Positions 1-11,673 of a stretch of 64,000 bases of DNA are shown piece by piece. Each line of letters starts with the position of its first letter. Position 1 is the first letter of the stretch. Source of the DNA: Gymnopilus junonius (lineage: Eukaryota > Basidiomycota > Agaricomycetes > Agaricales > Galerinaceae); the NCBI GenBank assembly GCA_015501075.1, contig JADNYJ010000135.1:1-64000 (forward strand), in the 5' to 3' direction. Position numbers and translations under genes: made by a program. The notes beneath the pieces are model-generated. The model searched no databases. It saw nothing but the letters and a program-made list of their open reading frames with translations, and was not told the origin of the DNA.

Positions 1-161
1 GCGCAAGCACACAGAATACAGTACAGCATCGCCAGAGTGATCAGACTGGCCAGTTCTAATAATAGAAAGTACCGGATATGTCCCGCCCAAGCACGCCATT
101 TGCTCTGATTGCAGAAATGTTGAGATGCTGCGTGACGGCCAGGCGTTTCATCAAGGTCCTC
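1..161 (-). CDS. Partial membrane-protein exon, cut by window edge
   Basis: On the minus strand an open frame runs from a pyrimidine-rich acceptor ending at 162 to the window edge. It encodes about 53 residues: a polar start (EDLDETPGRH), a stretch with Cys, Trp and Arg, then a strongly hydrophobic segment rich in Leu, Ala and Ile (LLLELASLITLAMLY) that looks like a transmembrane helix. The rest of the gene lies outside the window. The family is not recognised; multi-span fungal membrane proteins look like this. It could be chance, since no start or stop is visible. Confidence 0.35.
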
Positions 162-931
162 CTAAAAGAACGAAGTTTTACTTACGTAAAAGCATCGTAA
201 TAACTCAAGCCTTGTCTTGTCACACCACGTGATGTTCATGACCATTGATGACATTGACGGTGCCTTGTGGACTTTTCACGATGTCCGTGTATGCACTCGC
301 TCTCTCTTCCCTCCTTCCCCTTCAACTTGATCTTACCTTTATGCACAATTCGATTGATTTATTTCCCCCTCAATTTACGATTCCTTGTTCTGTGTCCTTC
401 AGATCTAGTGAGTACTTTCACTCTTCATACTACGTGCTTCTCTCAAAGGCATGTACGCCACTTGTCGTTCTAGGTACTCTTGGCCTCGGAATAGACAAAA
501 ATTGTGGTGGGGTGACTTATGTGCATTTCTGTTTTGATAGCTCCACTGAATGGTTAGAAAATTTAAATAAGATGGAATCCACGTTGACCGGAAGAGCAGG
601 AAGGAAGGAAAACGAGATATGCAATGCGATGGAAACGGACGGTGAGTGCATATTCTGCGCTTGATGACGATACATCGCTGACGTATATGTCCGAGCTATA
701 GAATAGATCTACGTCAAGGTGGAAGAAAAAGATCGTCAGATTGATGGAAAGATAGGTAGTGAGTACGAGAGTATCTGCTTGCGATGGCCAACTCGGAATC
801 TGGATCTCCTTCGATCCACATTGGAGGAAAAAAGAAGGGACGGAGCGGGGCAAAGAGTCACCCCCAAGGTACCATCTGGGTTTGCTCGCAATGACGCGTT
901 TCAGCAGACCCAATGGATACCACTGTGATAG
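162..931. other. No gene recognised
   Basis: Several 60-150 codon frames are open on both strands here, but none shows a known motif, paired splice sites or a homologue elsewhere in the window. This is the left flank of the first retrotransposon. Confidence 0.4.
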
Positions 932-936
932 TTGAG

Positions 937-1129
937 TGTAAGCATGCTCACACTTTGTACTCACATAACTTGTCACAACGGACACTAGTAACAGTAACAT
1001 TCCCTTTCTTCCGGTTACCACCATCATCTCGATATCTCTTAGATGCGTCTACTATATCCAATAGATACCTCGTTCCTATTCTCTCGGTTGGATCAGTCTT
1101 CAGTGTCGACGACCTCGCGTCGTCTTACA
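937..1129 (+). repeat. 5' LTR of element 1
   Basis: 193 bp, matching 6393-6585 with six substitutions (about 3%) and no indels. It is preceded by TTGAG, repeated after the 3' LTR. The next bases are a short C-T(9) run; no convincing tRNA or self-priming primer site was seen there. Confidence 0.95.
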
Positions 1130-1680
1130 CTTTTTTTTGAATAGCCAATTGAGGTACGAATTACCTGTTACTGTCGACTTCATCGAACCAGTTCAATTGA
1201 ACAGCGCATATAGTCATCAGACTTATCTGTCACTGCCTCCTACTTGTCTTGCGCTTCTGGGCATCTCCTTTTGCCATATCCAGCACCTAGCACTGTCAAC
1301 CAGCTTAAACCAGAAACAAATCCAGTCATAAAGTACCACATACAACCAGTCTTCGTACACTGGCAAACATCAGACAATCCAAGCGCCTCCATCAGCTACC
1401 CCCCAGCCCTGTTCAGAAACTTCCTAGTACCCATCGAAAAGCTCGAAAACGTCCTGAACGTCAGACCTCTCCTTTGACCTCGCTACCACCATCGTTACCG
1501 ACGACACCATCTCAGTGCCCTCGTTTTTGTCCTGACAGCTCTAGATCTCCCGATTCTTGTTCATCGTCGTCAACAGATTCGATTCTCTTGTTATCAAAAA
1601 CACATATATCAAGCCCGCCGAGAATGTCCTCCAGCAAACTAGCCACGTCCACCCATCCCGTCATGTCATGACCACCCTCA

Positions 1681-2991
1681 ATGTCTTCAGGTAAAATCAC
1701 CCCGAAGGCATGTCGTGATTTCCAGACTCAATGTGACAATTTTTGGGTCAATGCCAAATCTCCCATTGATGAGGCTTCCAAGGTTACCCGCATACTCAGT
1801 TGTTTTGAGGATGACCTCATTAGTGACTGGGTTTCGATCTGACGAGATTATCTTGTAACCCTATCATTCTCTGAGTTCATGGAAGCCTTTCGAGAACGCT
1901 GGTTACCGCTCAATTGGAAAGACGATGTAAAAACCCAGATCCTGTCTGCTCGTCTTGACTTCACTAAGGAACACTTTGAAAACTGGGCTTCACAAGTTCA
2001 ATCCCTGAATGTTTCTCTTCGTGGAACCGACGCCCACATGGATGAAGCACATATGCATTCCCAACTTGAGGCTGGAATTGATGAGGACTTGCGTATCTCT
2101 GCTCGAACTGCCAAGGCTCAGGATGTCACTGATCTGCAGCAATGGATATCAAAACTCTCCGATCTTGACTCTCTTCGTCATCGTGATCGTAAGCGGATGG
2201 CGGATGCCGTTGAGGAAATGGTGGCTCGTTCGAACAAGCAGCCTGCTTTTTCCTCCTCCTCTCATTACGGAAACACTGGTCATTCTAGTAACTTGACTTC
2301 CAGTTCTTTTCCCAATGCTACGTCTTCTGGTTACTCTTTTCCTCCGGCATTGAAACTGGATGAGCATCTTGTCCTCGATGCTTCTGAAGGCTGCTACAAG
2401 TGCCGAAAACCTTTCGCTGATCATATGGGAAGGAATTGCAATGCAAACCCTCCTGCTCATAAAGGATACAAGGAACTGACAAGACAGGATTTTGAATGCC
2501 TCCGCCCCAAGAATTGGCAACCAAAATCTCAGAAAGCCAGTGCGGCATACACCGCTCTGTTTGGAACTGCACCACCTACTTCCTCCACTATCGCTTCTAT
2601 TGCTGCACCTGCTACTTCTCTGTTACCTGTTGAATCAGGCCATGATTTTGTGGCTGCAATGTTCCCTTCCGGCACTGCAAATGTGCCTTCTGATGGTGAA
2701 TTCTCTGGTACCTCTGACAGCAGCTTCGGTTCTGTGAGTCGTCCGCCACTGAAAGTCAAACACTTCATGTGGAATTGTCTAATTGATCCTGGTACAGATG
2801 ATTTTCCCGTGAAGGTCCCCTCATTGATTGACTGTGGGGCTCACATGGTTTGTATTAGCCCGCAAACAGTTAAACGACTTGGGTTAATGCCCTTGCCGTT
2901 GCCTGATGGTCCTGAAGAAGTTGAAGTTGCTATCAGTTGTACAAAGAAGGAAACCCTGTCTCTATCTCATTATGTCAAGCTGCGTCCCTGA
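1681..2991 (+). pseudogene. gag: gag and start of protease, element 1
   Basis: The frame from ATG 1681 encodes a retrotransposon Gag interrupted by TGA at 1840. It holds helical capsid-like sequence (FRERWLPLNW onward), a Ser/Thr-rich linker and a zinc knuckle of unusual spacing, CX2CX6HX4C, around 2390-2440. The same frame then enters an aspartic protease with the motif IDCGAH near 2830, where retroviral-type proteases usually have D-T/S-G. It ends at a TGA (2989-2991) after which homologous sequence continues in frame, so that stop is probably a mutation. Confidence 0.8.
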
Positions 2992-3274
2992 TCCACTGAT
3001 TCCCATTTTGTTTCTAAGCCCATTTGGGCTGTTATCGCTCCAGGTCTCTGCATGCCAATCATTTTTGGACTACCATTCCTTGTTGTTAATAAATCGAATC
3101 AAATTACGCTCATCGAAAATGTATCGTTAAACAGAATGGTTTGAAATATAACCTTTTGGAACCAGTGACTGCCCCTCCCCCTCCTCCGCAGCCTCGCCTG
3201 AAAGAACAGTTACTCCAGAACAAAGCTACTAAGGCTGAAGTTCTTCGTGAGCTGTTGTCCGTCTATCCAAAGAA

Positions 3275-4783
3275 ATGGCAAGCATGCTTGCAACCCCTCG
3301 AGCCTTGAAACCTCTGAATTTCATTTCTTCTATCTTGAACCGCATTGATTCACTTGAACTGGAATCAAAAATGAAAGAATATGAACATGAACTGCATTCT
3401 GAATATTCAATGATTTTCGAACCCATCCCGCATGTCGATGATCTTCCTCTTGAACCACTTGCACACATCACTTTGAAAGAAGCTAATCTCATGATTCAAA
3501 ATCGAAATTATGCTTGCCCTCATAAATGGCGAGACCCATTCTATACCCTCCTGAACCAGCACCTCGAAGCCAGATGTATTTGGCCATCCTCGGCTCCTGC
3601 AGGCTCTGGGTGCTTTATCATCCCAAAGGCAGATCCTACAGTACTCCCTCGTTGGGTTAATGATTATCATCAGCTAAATGCCAACATAGTTATGGACAGT
3701 TTCCCTTTACCTCGCATTGACGATATCCTCGCAGACTGTGCCAAGGGCAAGATTTGGGCAATGATTGATATGACTAACAGTTTTTTTCAAACACGTCTTC
3801 ACCCGGATGACATGAAATTAACGGCTGTTAACACACCTTGGGGTTTATATGAATGGACCGTTATGCCTATGGGCATCAAGAACGTGCCTTCAATTCATCA
3901 AAGACGTGTTACGGCTGCCTTACGGAAATATATTGGGAAGATCTGTCATGTCTATATGGATGATATCATCATTTGGTCAAACTCAGTAGAAGAGCACAAG
4001 CACAACTTAGCTCTGATTTTCAAGGCTCTGAAAGAACATAAACTGTTCTGTAATCCAAAGAAGACAAGGTTGTTTTGCAAAGAGATCTCATTCTTGGGCC
4101 ATCGCATTTCCGAGAGAGGCATTGAAGCAGATGAGCAGAAAGCTGATCAGATCAAAAAGTGGCCTACCCCAAGTTCTTCTCATGATGTTCTAGCTTTCTT
4201 GGCCTTGTCCGTTACCTTGCACCCTTCCTCCCAAACCTTGCAAAATTCACGCTGTCCTTGATGACCTCACAAGGAAGGAGCATGACAAGAAATTTCCTGG
4301 TTGGACCCAACATCATCAAACTGCTTTTGATTGCATCAAACGACTTGCAACATCACCTGCTTGCCTGACAACTATTGACCCTCTCTTAATGCCCAACCAC
4401 AAAATTTTTGTAACCACAGACGCGAGTGATTACGGTTCTGGTGCCATGTTATCCTTTGGCCTTTCCCATGAGAGCTCGAAACCTGTGGCTTACAACTCTC
4501 AGTCTTTCAAAGGGGCTGAGCTAAACTACCTGGTTCATGAGAAAGAAATGCTGGCAATTGTACGCACCCTTAAGAAATGGCAACTGATCTTTTAGGCTAT
4601 CGTTTTGAGATCTGGACAGATCATAAGACCCTCGAACAAACTATATTCCTGGAGAAAAGAATTGTGTGGCCGATGCCTTGTCACGTCTTCGCGAACCTGC
4701 TATGCAAGGAATTGCATCGATATTCAGCTCTTCGGGCAGCACCGTTAGATCCTGCCTTCAATTGGACATGCAATCCTTCATGA
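3275..4783 (+). pseudogene. pol: Reverse transcriptase and RNase H, element 1
   Basis: The frame 3275-4261 is a reverse transcriptase: template-grip and palm motifs (DSFPLPRIDDIL), FFQTRLHPDD, the YMDD catalytic box (VYMDDIIIWS near 3953-3980) and the connection region LGHRISERGI. A frameshift after about 4200 leads to RNase H in another frame (TDASDYGSGA near 4420, then LNYLVHEKEML). A second shift follows near 4590, and a deletion joins TDHKTLEQ to ADALSRL, removing the end of RNase H. Several separate breaks make this a dead copy. Confidence 0.85.
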
Positions 4784-5015
4784 CATTCGATCTGGGTATG
4801 CTGAAGACCCGTTTACCCGCAAGTTGGAATCAGCTGGCACTGGAATGCACTCTGTCTGGCATGAAAAAGGCTTCTGGTTCATCAAGGATCACCTGGTGAT
4901 TCCTGCCATTCCTAGGGTCCGTGAAACATTGTTCCACCTTGCGCATGACTGTCTTGGACATTTTGGAACAGATAAGTCATATGCAGCCCTTTGAGATTCT
5001 TTCTATTGGCCTAAT

Positions 5016-6244
5016 ATGCATCATGACTTAGAGGGAGCATACATTCCATCTTGTGCTGACTGTCAATATAACAAGTCCAGCACGTCAAAACCTTTTGGAC
5101 CTTTACATCCACTTCCTATCCCAGACCAGCATTGTGATTCAGTCGCAATTGATTTCATTGGACCTTTACCTTTGGACAACAGTTTTGATGCTTTGGTAAC
5201 ATTCACTGACCATCTTGGTTCAGATATACAGATTGTGCCAACTTCAACAAAGCTTACGGCAGAAGGGTTAGCTGAGTTATTCTTTGACAAGTGGTATTGT
5301 GAAAATGGCTTACCTTCTGATATTGTCTCTGACCGTGACAAACTTTTTATGTCTCAGTTCTGGAAAGCGTTGCACAAACTAACAGGCATTAAGTTGAAAA
5401 TGTCAATGAGCTACCATCCGGAAAGTGATGGATCCAGCGAAAGGACTAACAAAACAGTTATCCAATGCATTCACTTTGCTGTCAAGCGTGATCAACATGG
5501 ATGGGTCCAATCAATCCCAAAAATTTGATTCAATATAATGAACACAAAGAATCGATCAACGGGCTTCTCTCCTTTCCAACTTCGCTTTGGGTGCTCCCCT
5601 CGTATTTTACCCCCCTTTATGTGGACCCGGGACCAGACCCCAGACATCCTAGCTGCTGGGAGTATTATTGAGCGAATGCAACCTCTGGTTCTAGAGGCTC
5701 AAGATAACTTGATAAGTGCTAAAGTGACCCAAGCATATCATGCTAACAAAAACGGTGCTTAGATTTCCCTTTCACGATTGGGGATCATGTGGTTCTGTCC
5801 ACGGAAAATCGCCAGTGTCAATACAAGGCTCACGACACAATGCATGTGGCAAAGTTTATTCCTCATTATGACAGGCCTCACCGTATCATTGCTGTGAATG
5901 AACGACACTTGACCGTCACTCTGGATTTGCCTAACTCAACTAATATCTTCCCTGTTTTCCATACTTCAGAAGTCCTTCCCTTCAAGGAGAACAACGACAA
6001 GTTATTTCCCTCTCATGCTCTCAACCCACCAGCACCTGTGGTCATTAACGGTGAGGAAGAGTACTTTATTAACAAAATCGTAGATGAACGAATGAATTGG
6101 AGAACTCGCAAAACCGAGTACCTGGTCCGTTGGCATGGCGAAGGCCCAGAAGGCAATACTTGGTTACCTCGTTCAGAACTCGAAGACTGCGAAGCCCTAG
6201 AGATCTGGCTGGCAAGGATGAATTCTACTTCTGATGCTGTTTAG
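5016..6244 (+). pseudogene. Integrase and chromodomain, element 1
   Basis: The integrase core keeps its D,D-35-E residues: Asp in DFIGPLP (near 5150), Asp in SDRDKLF (near 5330) and Glu in SSERTNKT (near 5440). The frame stops at TGA 5526 where family members read KIRFN, so the stop looks like CGA to TGA. The C-terminal part (GFSPFQLRFG) and a chromodomain (YLVRWHGEGPEGNTW near 6118) follow in a shifted frame. The chromodomain is expected to steer integration toward heterochromatin in intact relatives. Confidence 0.85.
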
Positions 6245-6381
6245 TGTAGTTTCTCCCTGCCAGCTGGTAGCTTTTTCCCATTGGGTTTTTTAATGCACCC
6301 GCACTGCACACCGTTTTGCCCCCCCCTGGTTTAATTGCTTTTATATATCTTGTTTCTCCTAGGCACAGTTTTTTTTTGATA

Positions 6382-6392
6382 GCGGGGGAGGG
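6382..6392 (+). other. Polypurine tract, element 1
   Basis: GCGGGGGAGGG lies directly against the 3' LTR, the position and composition expected of the plus-strand DNA primer of an LTR retrotransposon. Confidence 0.75.
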
Positions 6393-6585
6393 TGTAAGCA
6401 TGCTCACACTTCGTACTCACATAACTTGTCACAATGGACACTAGTAACAGTAACATTCCCTTTCTTCCGGTCACCACCATCATCTCGATATCTCTTAGAT
6501 GCATCTACTATATCCAATAGATACCTCATTCCTATTCTCTCGGTTGGATCAGTCTTCAGTGTCAACGACCTCGCGTCGTCTTACA
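6393..6585 (+). repeat. 3' LTR of element 1
   Basis: 193 bp, same length as the 5' LTR, followed by the TTGAG target duplication. At five of the six differences one LTR has CG and the other TG or CA; four of these five decayed forms are in this copy. Confidence 0.95.
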
Positions 6586-6590
6586 TTGAG

Positions 6591-6883
6591 CTGGCTTCGG
6601 CCACAGCAATGGACACACCAATCTGATTTCCATGAGATAAGGCTTTTAGAGTTAATTTAAATTTGGTATGTGTATTCACAGTTATGCCGAAGACACAGAA
6701 ATAATCTATGATGAATGCGGTCTTCTTCTATGTATATATGTAGTGGGTGAAAGCAGCCGATCTCTGATAGATGCTCCAACTCTGCTTGATTAATTCAATG
6801 TGCTCTACTTGAAGCTCTAAAAGTACTTACTATGTTGTCTAATGATACCCGGTGACCAGGTTACCAAACCCACCTCTAAAACA
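6591..6883. other. Spacer between element 1 and HPP gene 1
   Basis: AT-rich sequence with no coding signal seen; it should include the 3' untranslated region of the minus-strand HPP gene that ends at 6884 or 6986. Confidence 0.5.
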
Positions 6884-7719
6884 TCATACTGGTGGAGTAT
6901 TGGTCACCTCTGCCTGTTCCTCAGTCACATTCAGTGGAGGGACATTCTCTCCAGGTAAGGGAGGTGGGGAGAACCAAAATACGGGCTAACGGCATTGGAT
7001 GTTATTGATGATCAGGGCGACCACGAGGGCCAATGCAGAGGATAAGAGAATAACTGGCAGATAATACCATCCAAGGTTCTGTACATCGACGTTTACGGCA
7101 GCCAGAAGCATCGTAGCACCTAAAGGGTATAGTAAGGACCAAATCTACCTTTTCTCTTTTCAGGAAATCAGCTGTGTCTATACTTACCTGTGGGTGGATG
7201 TGTCGTACCGGTCATTTGCATGACAACAATCGCCATAGCGCACGACCAAGAGCCTGCTAGCCAAACTAACTGTTTGAATCGCTCCTCTGTTGGGAGAAGG
7301 TGGAATAGTTTAGTTATACATATACCTATCAAAGCTCCAAGGAAGTGTCCAGCAAAGAGGCCTCGTGGTTGTGATAATGGAGCATCAACTGTGCCATAGA
7401 TGAGGACAGCACTAGCACCCTATCAAATAGTGCCTATAAATATTATGCTAAAGGCACATTCTCAAGTTTTACTCACATAACTAGCAATGATCGGTGGAAC
7501 ACCCCTCTTGATGAAATAGTGTGCTTGACCAAATACCGCCTGTATCCGTGACATCCCACAGAATGCTCCTATAAAGGTCCATATCCACATGACATAGTGC
7601 AGTTGCACTTTCTGTTTTTCTGCGTGATACCCTAGCCAGCGGCTCATCCATGGTGGCAAGCGTGATAATGTGGAGCTTGCACTCTGGTTGCACACAGAAT
7701 TAGTCATTTTCATGCTCAC
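6884..7719 (-). CDS. HPP family membrane protein, copy 1, late nonsense
   Basis: Three exons on the minus strand: 7719-7477, 7419-7188 and 7119-6884, with introns of 57 and 68 bp. The product is an HPP-family integral membrane protein: SRWLGYHAEKQ, FIGAFCGMSRIQAVF, and the name-giving HPP at residues 155-157 in TGTTHPPTGAT, then a last hydrophobic segment (ALALVVALIINNIQ). It is a close paralogue of 9693-10499 with the same intron positions. An in-frame TAG at 6986-6988 replaces the Tyr of RRYPVFWF, cutting 34 residues of the C-terminal tail; the old stop is at 6884-6886. All membrane segments precede the TAG, so a 202-aa product could still fold. The role of fungal HPP proteins is unclear; bacterial and plant relatives have been linked to nitrite transport. 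Confidence 0.8.
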
Positions 7720-9692
7720 AATGGATGCATGAAGATCCAGGAATTAAATGGTCACTAGACGACCACAGGCAAGTTATTCCACTCAATTCATTTTATTTTG
7801 AGAAATCTAGTGCATCAACTAACAGGCACTCGTCGATCTCTTGTTGTCGAGCTCCCTACTTAAAAAAGACTCTCTGAGTCATTTCTGTCTCTTCATATTT
7901 ATCCCTTCTAAAATTTTAGAGTAAAATTTCACTAGCTACTTAGGTATAAAAGGCCTGTACTAGCTACAATTCCCTCAGCTTGCAGCTAGCCACGAGAGCA
8001 GCTCTAAATAGAAGGAACTGGCTCACCCTTACTTGAAGATTTGCTCAGGACTGTGATCCTGAGGGTTCTCACCACTTCTGGACTTGACTGGAATTGTGAA
8101 TGGTTCCGTCCTTCACCCAACCCCCCTCGTCTTATACTGTTCCCACACAGAACAGGTTTTTTACAATAAGATATTTGAAGATGGCATCCTTGGCATTATT
8201 TTTTACTCATATCCGTCTTGGAAGGATAATCGAGGGTGAGACACAAAGGATTGGTTTATACTCGTTCCTAAGCCTATTACTAATATAAAAGTCTGAAACA
8301 GCAAGCAGCACGTGCCAATCCATTCTGACCCATTTGTACACTCTTATCCGTGCTTTACGCATATTGGCCAATATTTAACGGTGCACCTATGACTTGGAAT
8401 TGGGTCAAGGAAAGCGGAAAGGAGACAATTTCATTTATTGACCGAAAAAGAAATATTATCTATTTTTAGCAGGACAAGCTAAAGCACACGTTTGGCACCA
8501 ATTCTTCGTCTAGATTAATGAATCTGAAGTCGTATTGCCCGGTATTCATTACCACGCATAAATGGAGGCCTTTTAAAAATTAATAGAAGAGCGACTAAGT
8601 TATGTGACAGTAATAAGGCCCGAGTTTGATTGAGGCCTTAGTTAAGAATTAGGAAGTCTCCCAAAGCTATGACGTATCGTGTATCGGAAGATATAAATCT
8701 ATCAAAGGCGATGGTGATAAAGGAAAAGGACGATAAGGGGTTCCGAAGTTAAAGGAATGTGTCCTAATAAATGTCTACTCAGAATTCACATAGCCAGCCT
8801 GAGTTTGGACGAGTTTTTTGATCATTAGAGGGGGGGTTAAATGTGATCTTCATCGGATTCGCAGAAATGAACTAGAACATGTCCTCATTGACAGATCCTT
8901 TTCAACAAACCCTTCCTTAATTTGGTGATAGTTTCATCTACTACACCTGATCCGAGTCCAACCGCCCTCATGGAACCGTAGTGCATCCCGTTATGTGATA
9001 TCTCAAAAGGTGAGGTAGGAGCTAGAACATCATCATGCTCAACTCTTCCGCGGTCGTGACGTCTACTCCGAGTGGCCGATGTTTAATAAAAGAACGAACA
9101 TGCATATCTTTAACCTACACACTGCGGAGTGGACAAAGTGGCATACTAATGATCTGTGATGCTCGTTGATTTGAGGAGCATATGCCATTGTGCCCACTGC
9201 TCATAAATAGTTCCCAGCATAAATGTAAGATCTCCTTGAGATCTCCATATTCAGTTGCTGTACCCCTTACCAACTATGTTGGGATGGTACTCTAAGTTGG
9301 GCTGCTTTCAACGTCGTAGAATGGCAGATGGGGCCTTTTAAGCGGAGAGACACTTGGGGCAAGAGTAGCTTCACTCATGTACAAAGAATCGAAAAGGTCC
9401 ATCGGACTCAGAATTCTCGAAATGCGTCAAACAATCCTCATTGCTCGCAGAAGCTTCACTTGAAGAAGTAGTACTACTACTAGGTTACAACAATCTCTTG
9501 CAACGTAGCATGAGTTAATTTCGCGTCATTAATTTTGTGCAATTAAGATCCCAACAGACCTTAACAGCTGTCAGAACCCGGGATGAAGCGTTGGGAAATT
9601 CTAGATTATGTCAATCTTATACAATTTGTATTATGAATGCGTTCAGAATAGCATACACTCAATTACGCCCAATGGCCAGAACCCGATCGCCT
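7720..9692. other. Long intergenic stretch, nothing recognised
   Basis: About 2 kb between the two HPP copies. Only short frames occur, without motifs or consistent splice sites. It contains the promoter of HPP copy 1 at its left end and the 3' region of copy 2 at its right end. No further trace of an HPP gene was seen here, so if the pair arose by tandem duplication the spacer has diverged fully. Confidence 0.4.
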
Positions 9693-10499
9693 TCAGACGG
9701 GAGGAGTATCTATGACCTCAGCAGATTTTTCCGTAGCACTATCAGGTGGAACTGGTTTGGGGGCTCCTGGGGGACTTGGTGGCTGGAACCAAAACACGGG
9801 GTATCGACGTTGGATGTTATTCACGATCAGGGCGACCGCTAGAGCGAGAGTGGAAGTCAGCAAGACAACCGGTAGATAGTACCATCCCATGTTTCGGACG
9901 TCATCGTTTACAGCAGCAAGAAGTGCTGTAGCACCTGAAAGAAAAGAAGAATGGATTAGCCTAACGTAAAATAAAATAACATTAATGTCAATGACCTGCT
10001 GGTGGATGCGTGGTGCCCGTCACTTGCATCACGACAACCGATGTCGCACATGACAAGGAGCCTGCCAGCCACAGCAATTGTTGGAATCGCTCTTCCGTCG
10101 GGAGCAAGTGAAATAATTTGGTAATGCAAATCCCTGTCAAGGCGCCAAGGAAATGTCCGCCAAAAAGCGCCCGAGGTTGAGCCAGAGGGACATCAATCGC
10201 GCCATATATGAGAACGGCAGTAGCTCCCTATGGCAAGTGGTCACTTGAGGAGGTTAAGGTGAAATTTTATCTTCGGGAAATGCACGTACATAGCTAGCCA
10301 CGATAGAAGGAACTCCTCTCTCGATGAAATAGTGTGCTTGGCCGAAAACGGCTTGTATAAGTGATATTCCACAAAACGAGCCGATGAAGGACCATAGCCA
10401 GATAATGTAGTGGGACCTCGGGGTCTGCGGCTGCGCACGAAAACCAAGCCAATGACTGAACCACAGAGGGAGGCGTGAGAGCGGATTTGAAGGTGCCAT
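9693..10499 (-). CDS. HPP family membrane protein, copy 2, intact
   Basis: Exons 10499-10290, 10227-9996 and 9934-9693 join to 684 nt, 227 residues, with clean GT-AG introns of 62 and 61 bp. The start MAPSNPLSRLP is the first in-frame ATG before the conserved SHWLGFRAQP. Features: several hydrophobic spans (YIIWLWSFIGSFCGI, GGHFLGALTGICI, YYLPVVLLTSTLALAVALIV), the HPP motif at residues 144-146 (TGTTHPPAGAT) and a Pro-rich cytosolic tail (PPSPPGAPKPVPP). Length and layout match fungal HPP proteins. Together with 6884-7719 it forms a tandem pair; here the tail is complete and this copy is the likely functional one. Substrate unknown. Confidence 0.9.
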
Positions 10500-11673
10500 T
10501 TTGGCAGCTCAGGTACTGGACGCCCATTCAGCATAGGAAGCGAAAGATATGACTTTCCCTACTTACTGGTCGACACTGAACGGAAGACGGTATAAGGGGC
10601 AGAAGCCAAGGCAGGGCCAGTTGAGAACGAGGAAGGAGCAGACGTGGTGAAATTCGTGTTTGGCATCGAACCATTTGTCAGGATGCGAGCTGTTCTAAAA
10701 TTAACCGTGGGAAAACATACAGTTGCCAACGGGCTCGGCAGCCTCTGTACTTGACCTGGTAAAGAACGCCAGTACTAGCGTTCGTTCACTCACTTCTCAA
10801 AGGCATCCGAGGCTTACGGGTTTTAACTCCCATGTAGCTACACCCTTCATCCATATGAACTCAAATGATGTCCAAACGGCGAAATCATATACCTGATCAT
10901 CCAAGCTGGGAACTGACGCATTGTCCTAGCTGCAAGTTTCGTTGATACACATGTATTGAAGGCGGTATGGACCTTGCATTGACAGAAGCACACAGTTTCA
11001 CGCCGTAGATAAGATATCGACAACATTGAACGACTTGTGAGCTCTGCACAGGTGACTTCTTTTGATCTGATCTCGATGATAAAACTTCCTTGCTTACACT
11101 GCCTGCACAGAAAGCCGACTAGGATGGCTCCAGGACCGAATAGCTTGGAAGTTATAAGCACATCCTGCTTCCTTGAACTGGGATTTCTACTGCTACTTAC
11201 ACAACTTCTCTTCTGACAGGCGAGTCTACGTCATAAGTGCTGCTGAACGATGTTGCGAGAACTTGCCTTGAGCACAAGGCAGCCTTAACCAGCTGACGGA
11301 CCTTGCAATCTGCCTCTTGATCTTGCTTAGACTCGAACCCAGGCCAGCCGAACAGTAAGCGGGCTTTCATCTCCAAATTCTTTCCGGAAAAGGTCTGAGA
11401 CAGCGATGGATCAAACGACCATGGACCCGCTCAATTCCCTACACCCATTGCTCAAAGATTCCACGCTTGCCAAGTTGACAGACGCAACGCGCTGATATGT
11501 CGTGAATATCATTAAGGAAGAATATCAAAACGACCGGTACATCAGCAAGACACTGGAATAGATTCTCCGGGCACTCGGGTCACGTTCATTTTTATGTCCT
11601 CTTGACGAGCAACCCATTGTAAGCAGGATAATACGATAGTTGCATACGGGAATAAATTTTGAACCTTGTCCCC
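10500..11673. other. Intergenic, divergent promoter region
   Basis: Lies between the minus-strand HPP copy 2 and the plus-strand P450 locus, so it should hold both promoters. One 104-codon minus frame (10847-11161) shows no motif and is not supported as a gene. Confidence 0.4.

Larger units (their letters stand above)
937..6585 (+). mobile_element. Ty3/gypsy chromovirus, degenerate (element 1)
   Basis: A full-length LTR retrotransposon. Two 193-bp LTRs (937-1129, 6393-6585) begin TGTAAGC and end TTACA, and are flanked by the 5-bp target duplication TTGAG (932-936 and 6586-6590). Internal order is gag, aspartic protease, reverse transcriptase, RNase H, integrase, chromodomain, which is the Ty3/gypsy order, and the chromodomain marks it as a chromovirus. 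The coding part is broken by stops (TGA at 1840, 2989, 4992, 5526), frameshifts near 3140, 4250 and 4590, and an internal deletion near 4650, so it is non-autonomous. The LTRs differ at six sites, all transitions, five of them at CpG. Confidence 0.95.

Noticed and set aside
1130..1160. Self-priming or tRNA primer site in element 1
   Set aside because: The bases after the 5' LTR are a C-T run, and no stretch complementary to the LTR or to a tRNA 3' end could be found by eye.
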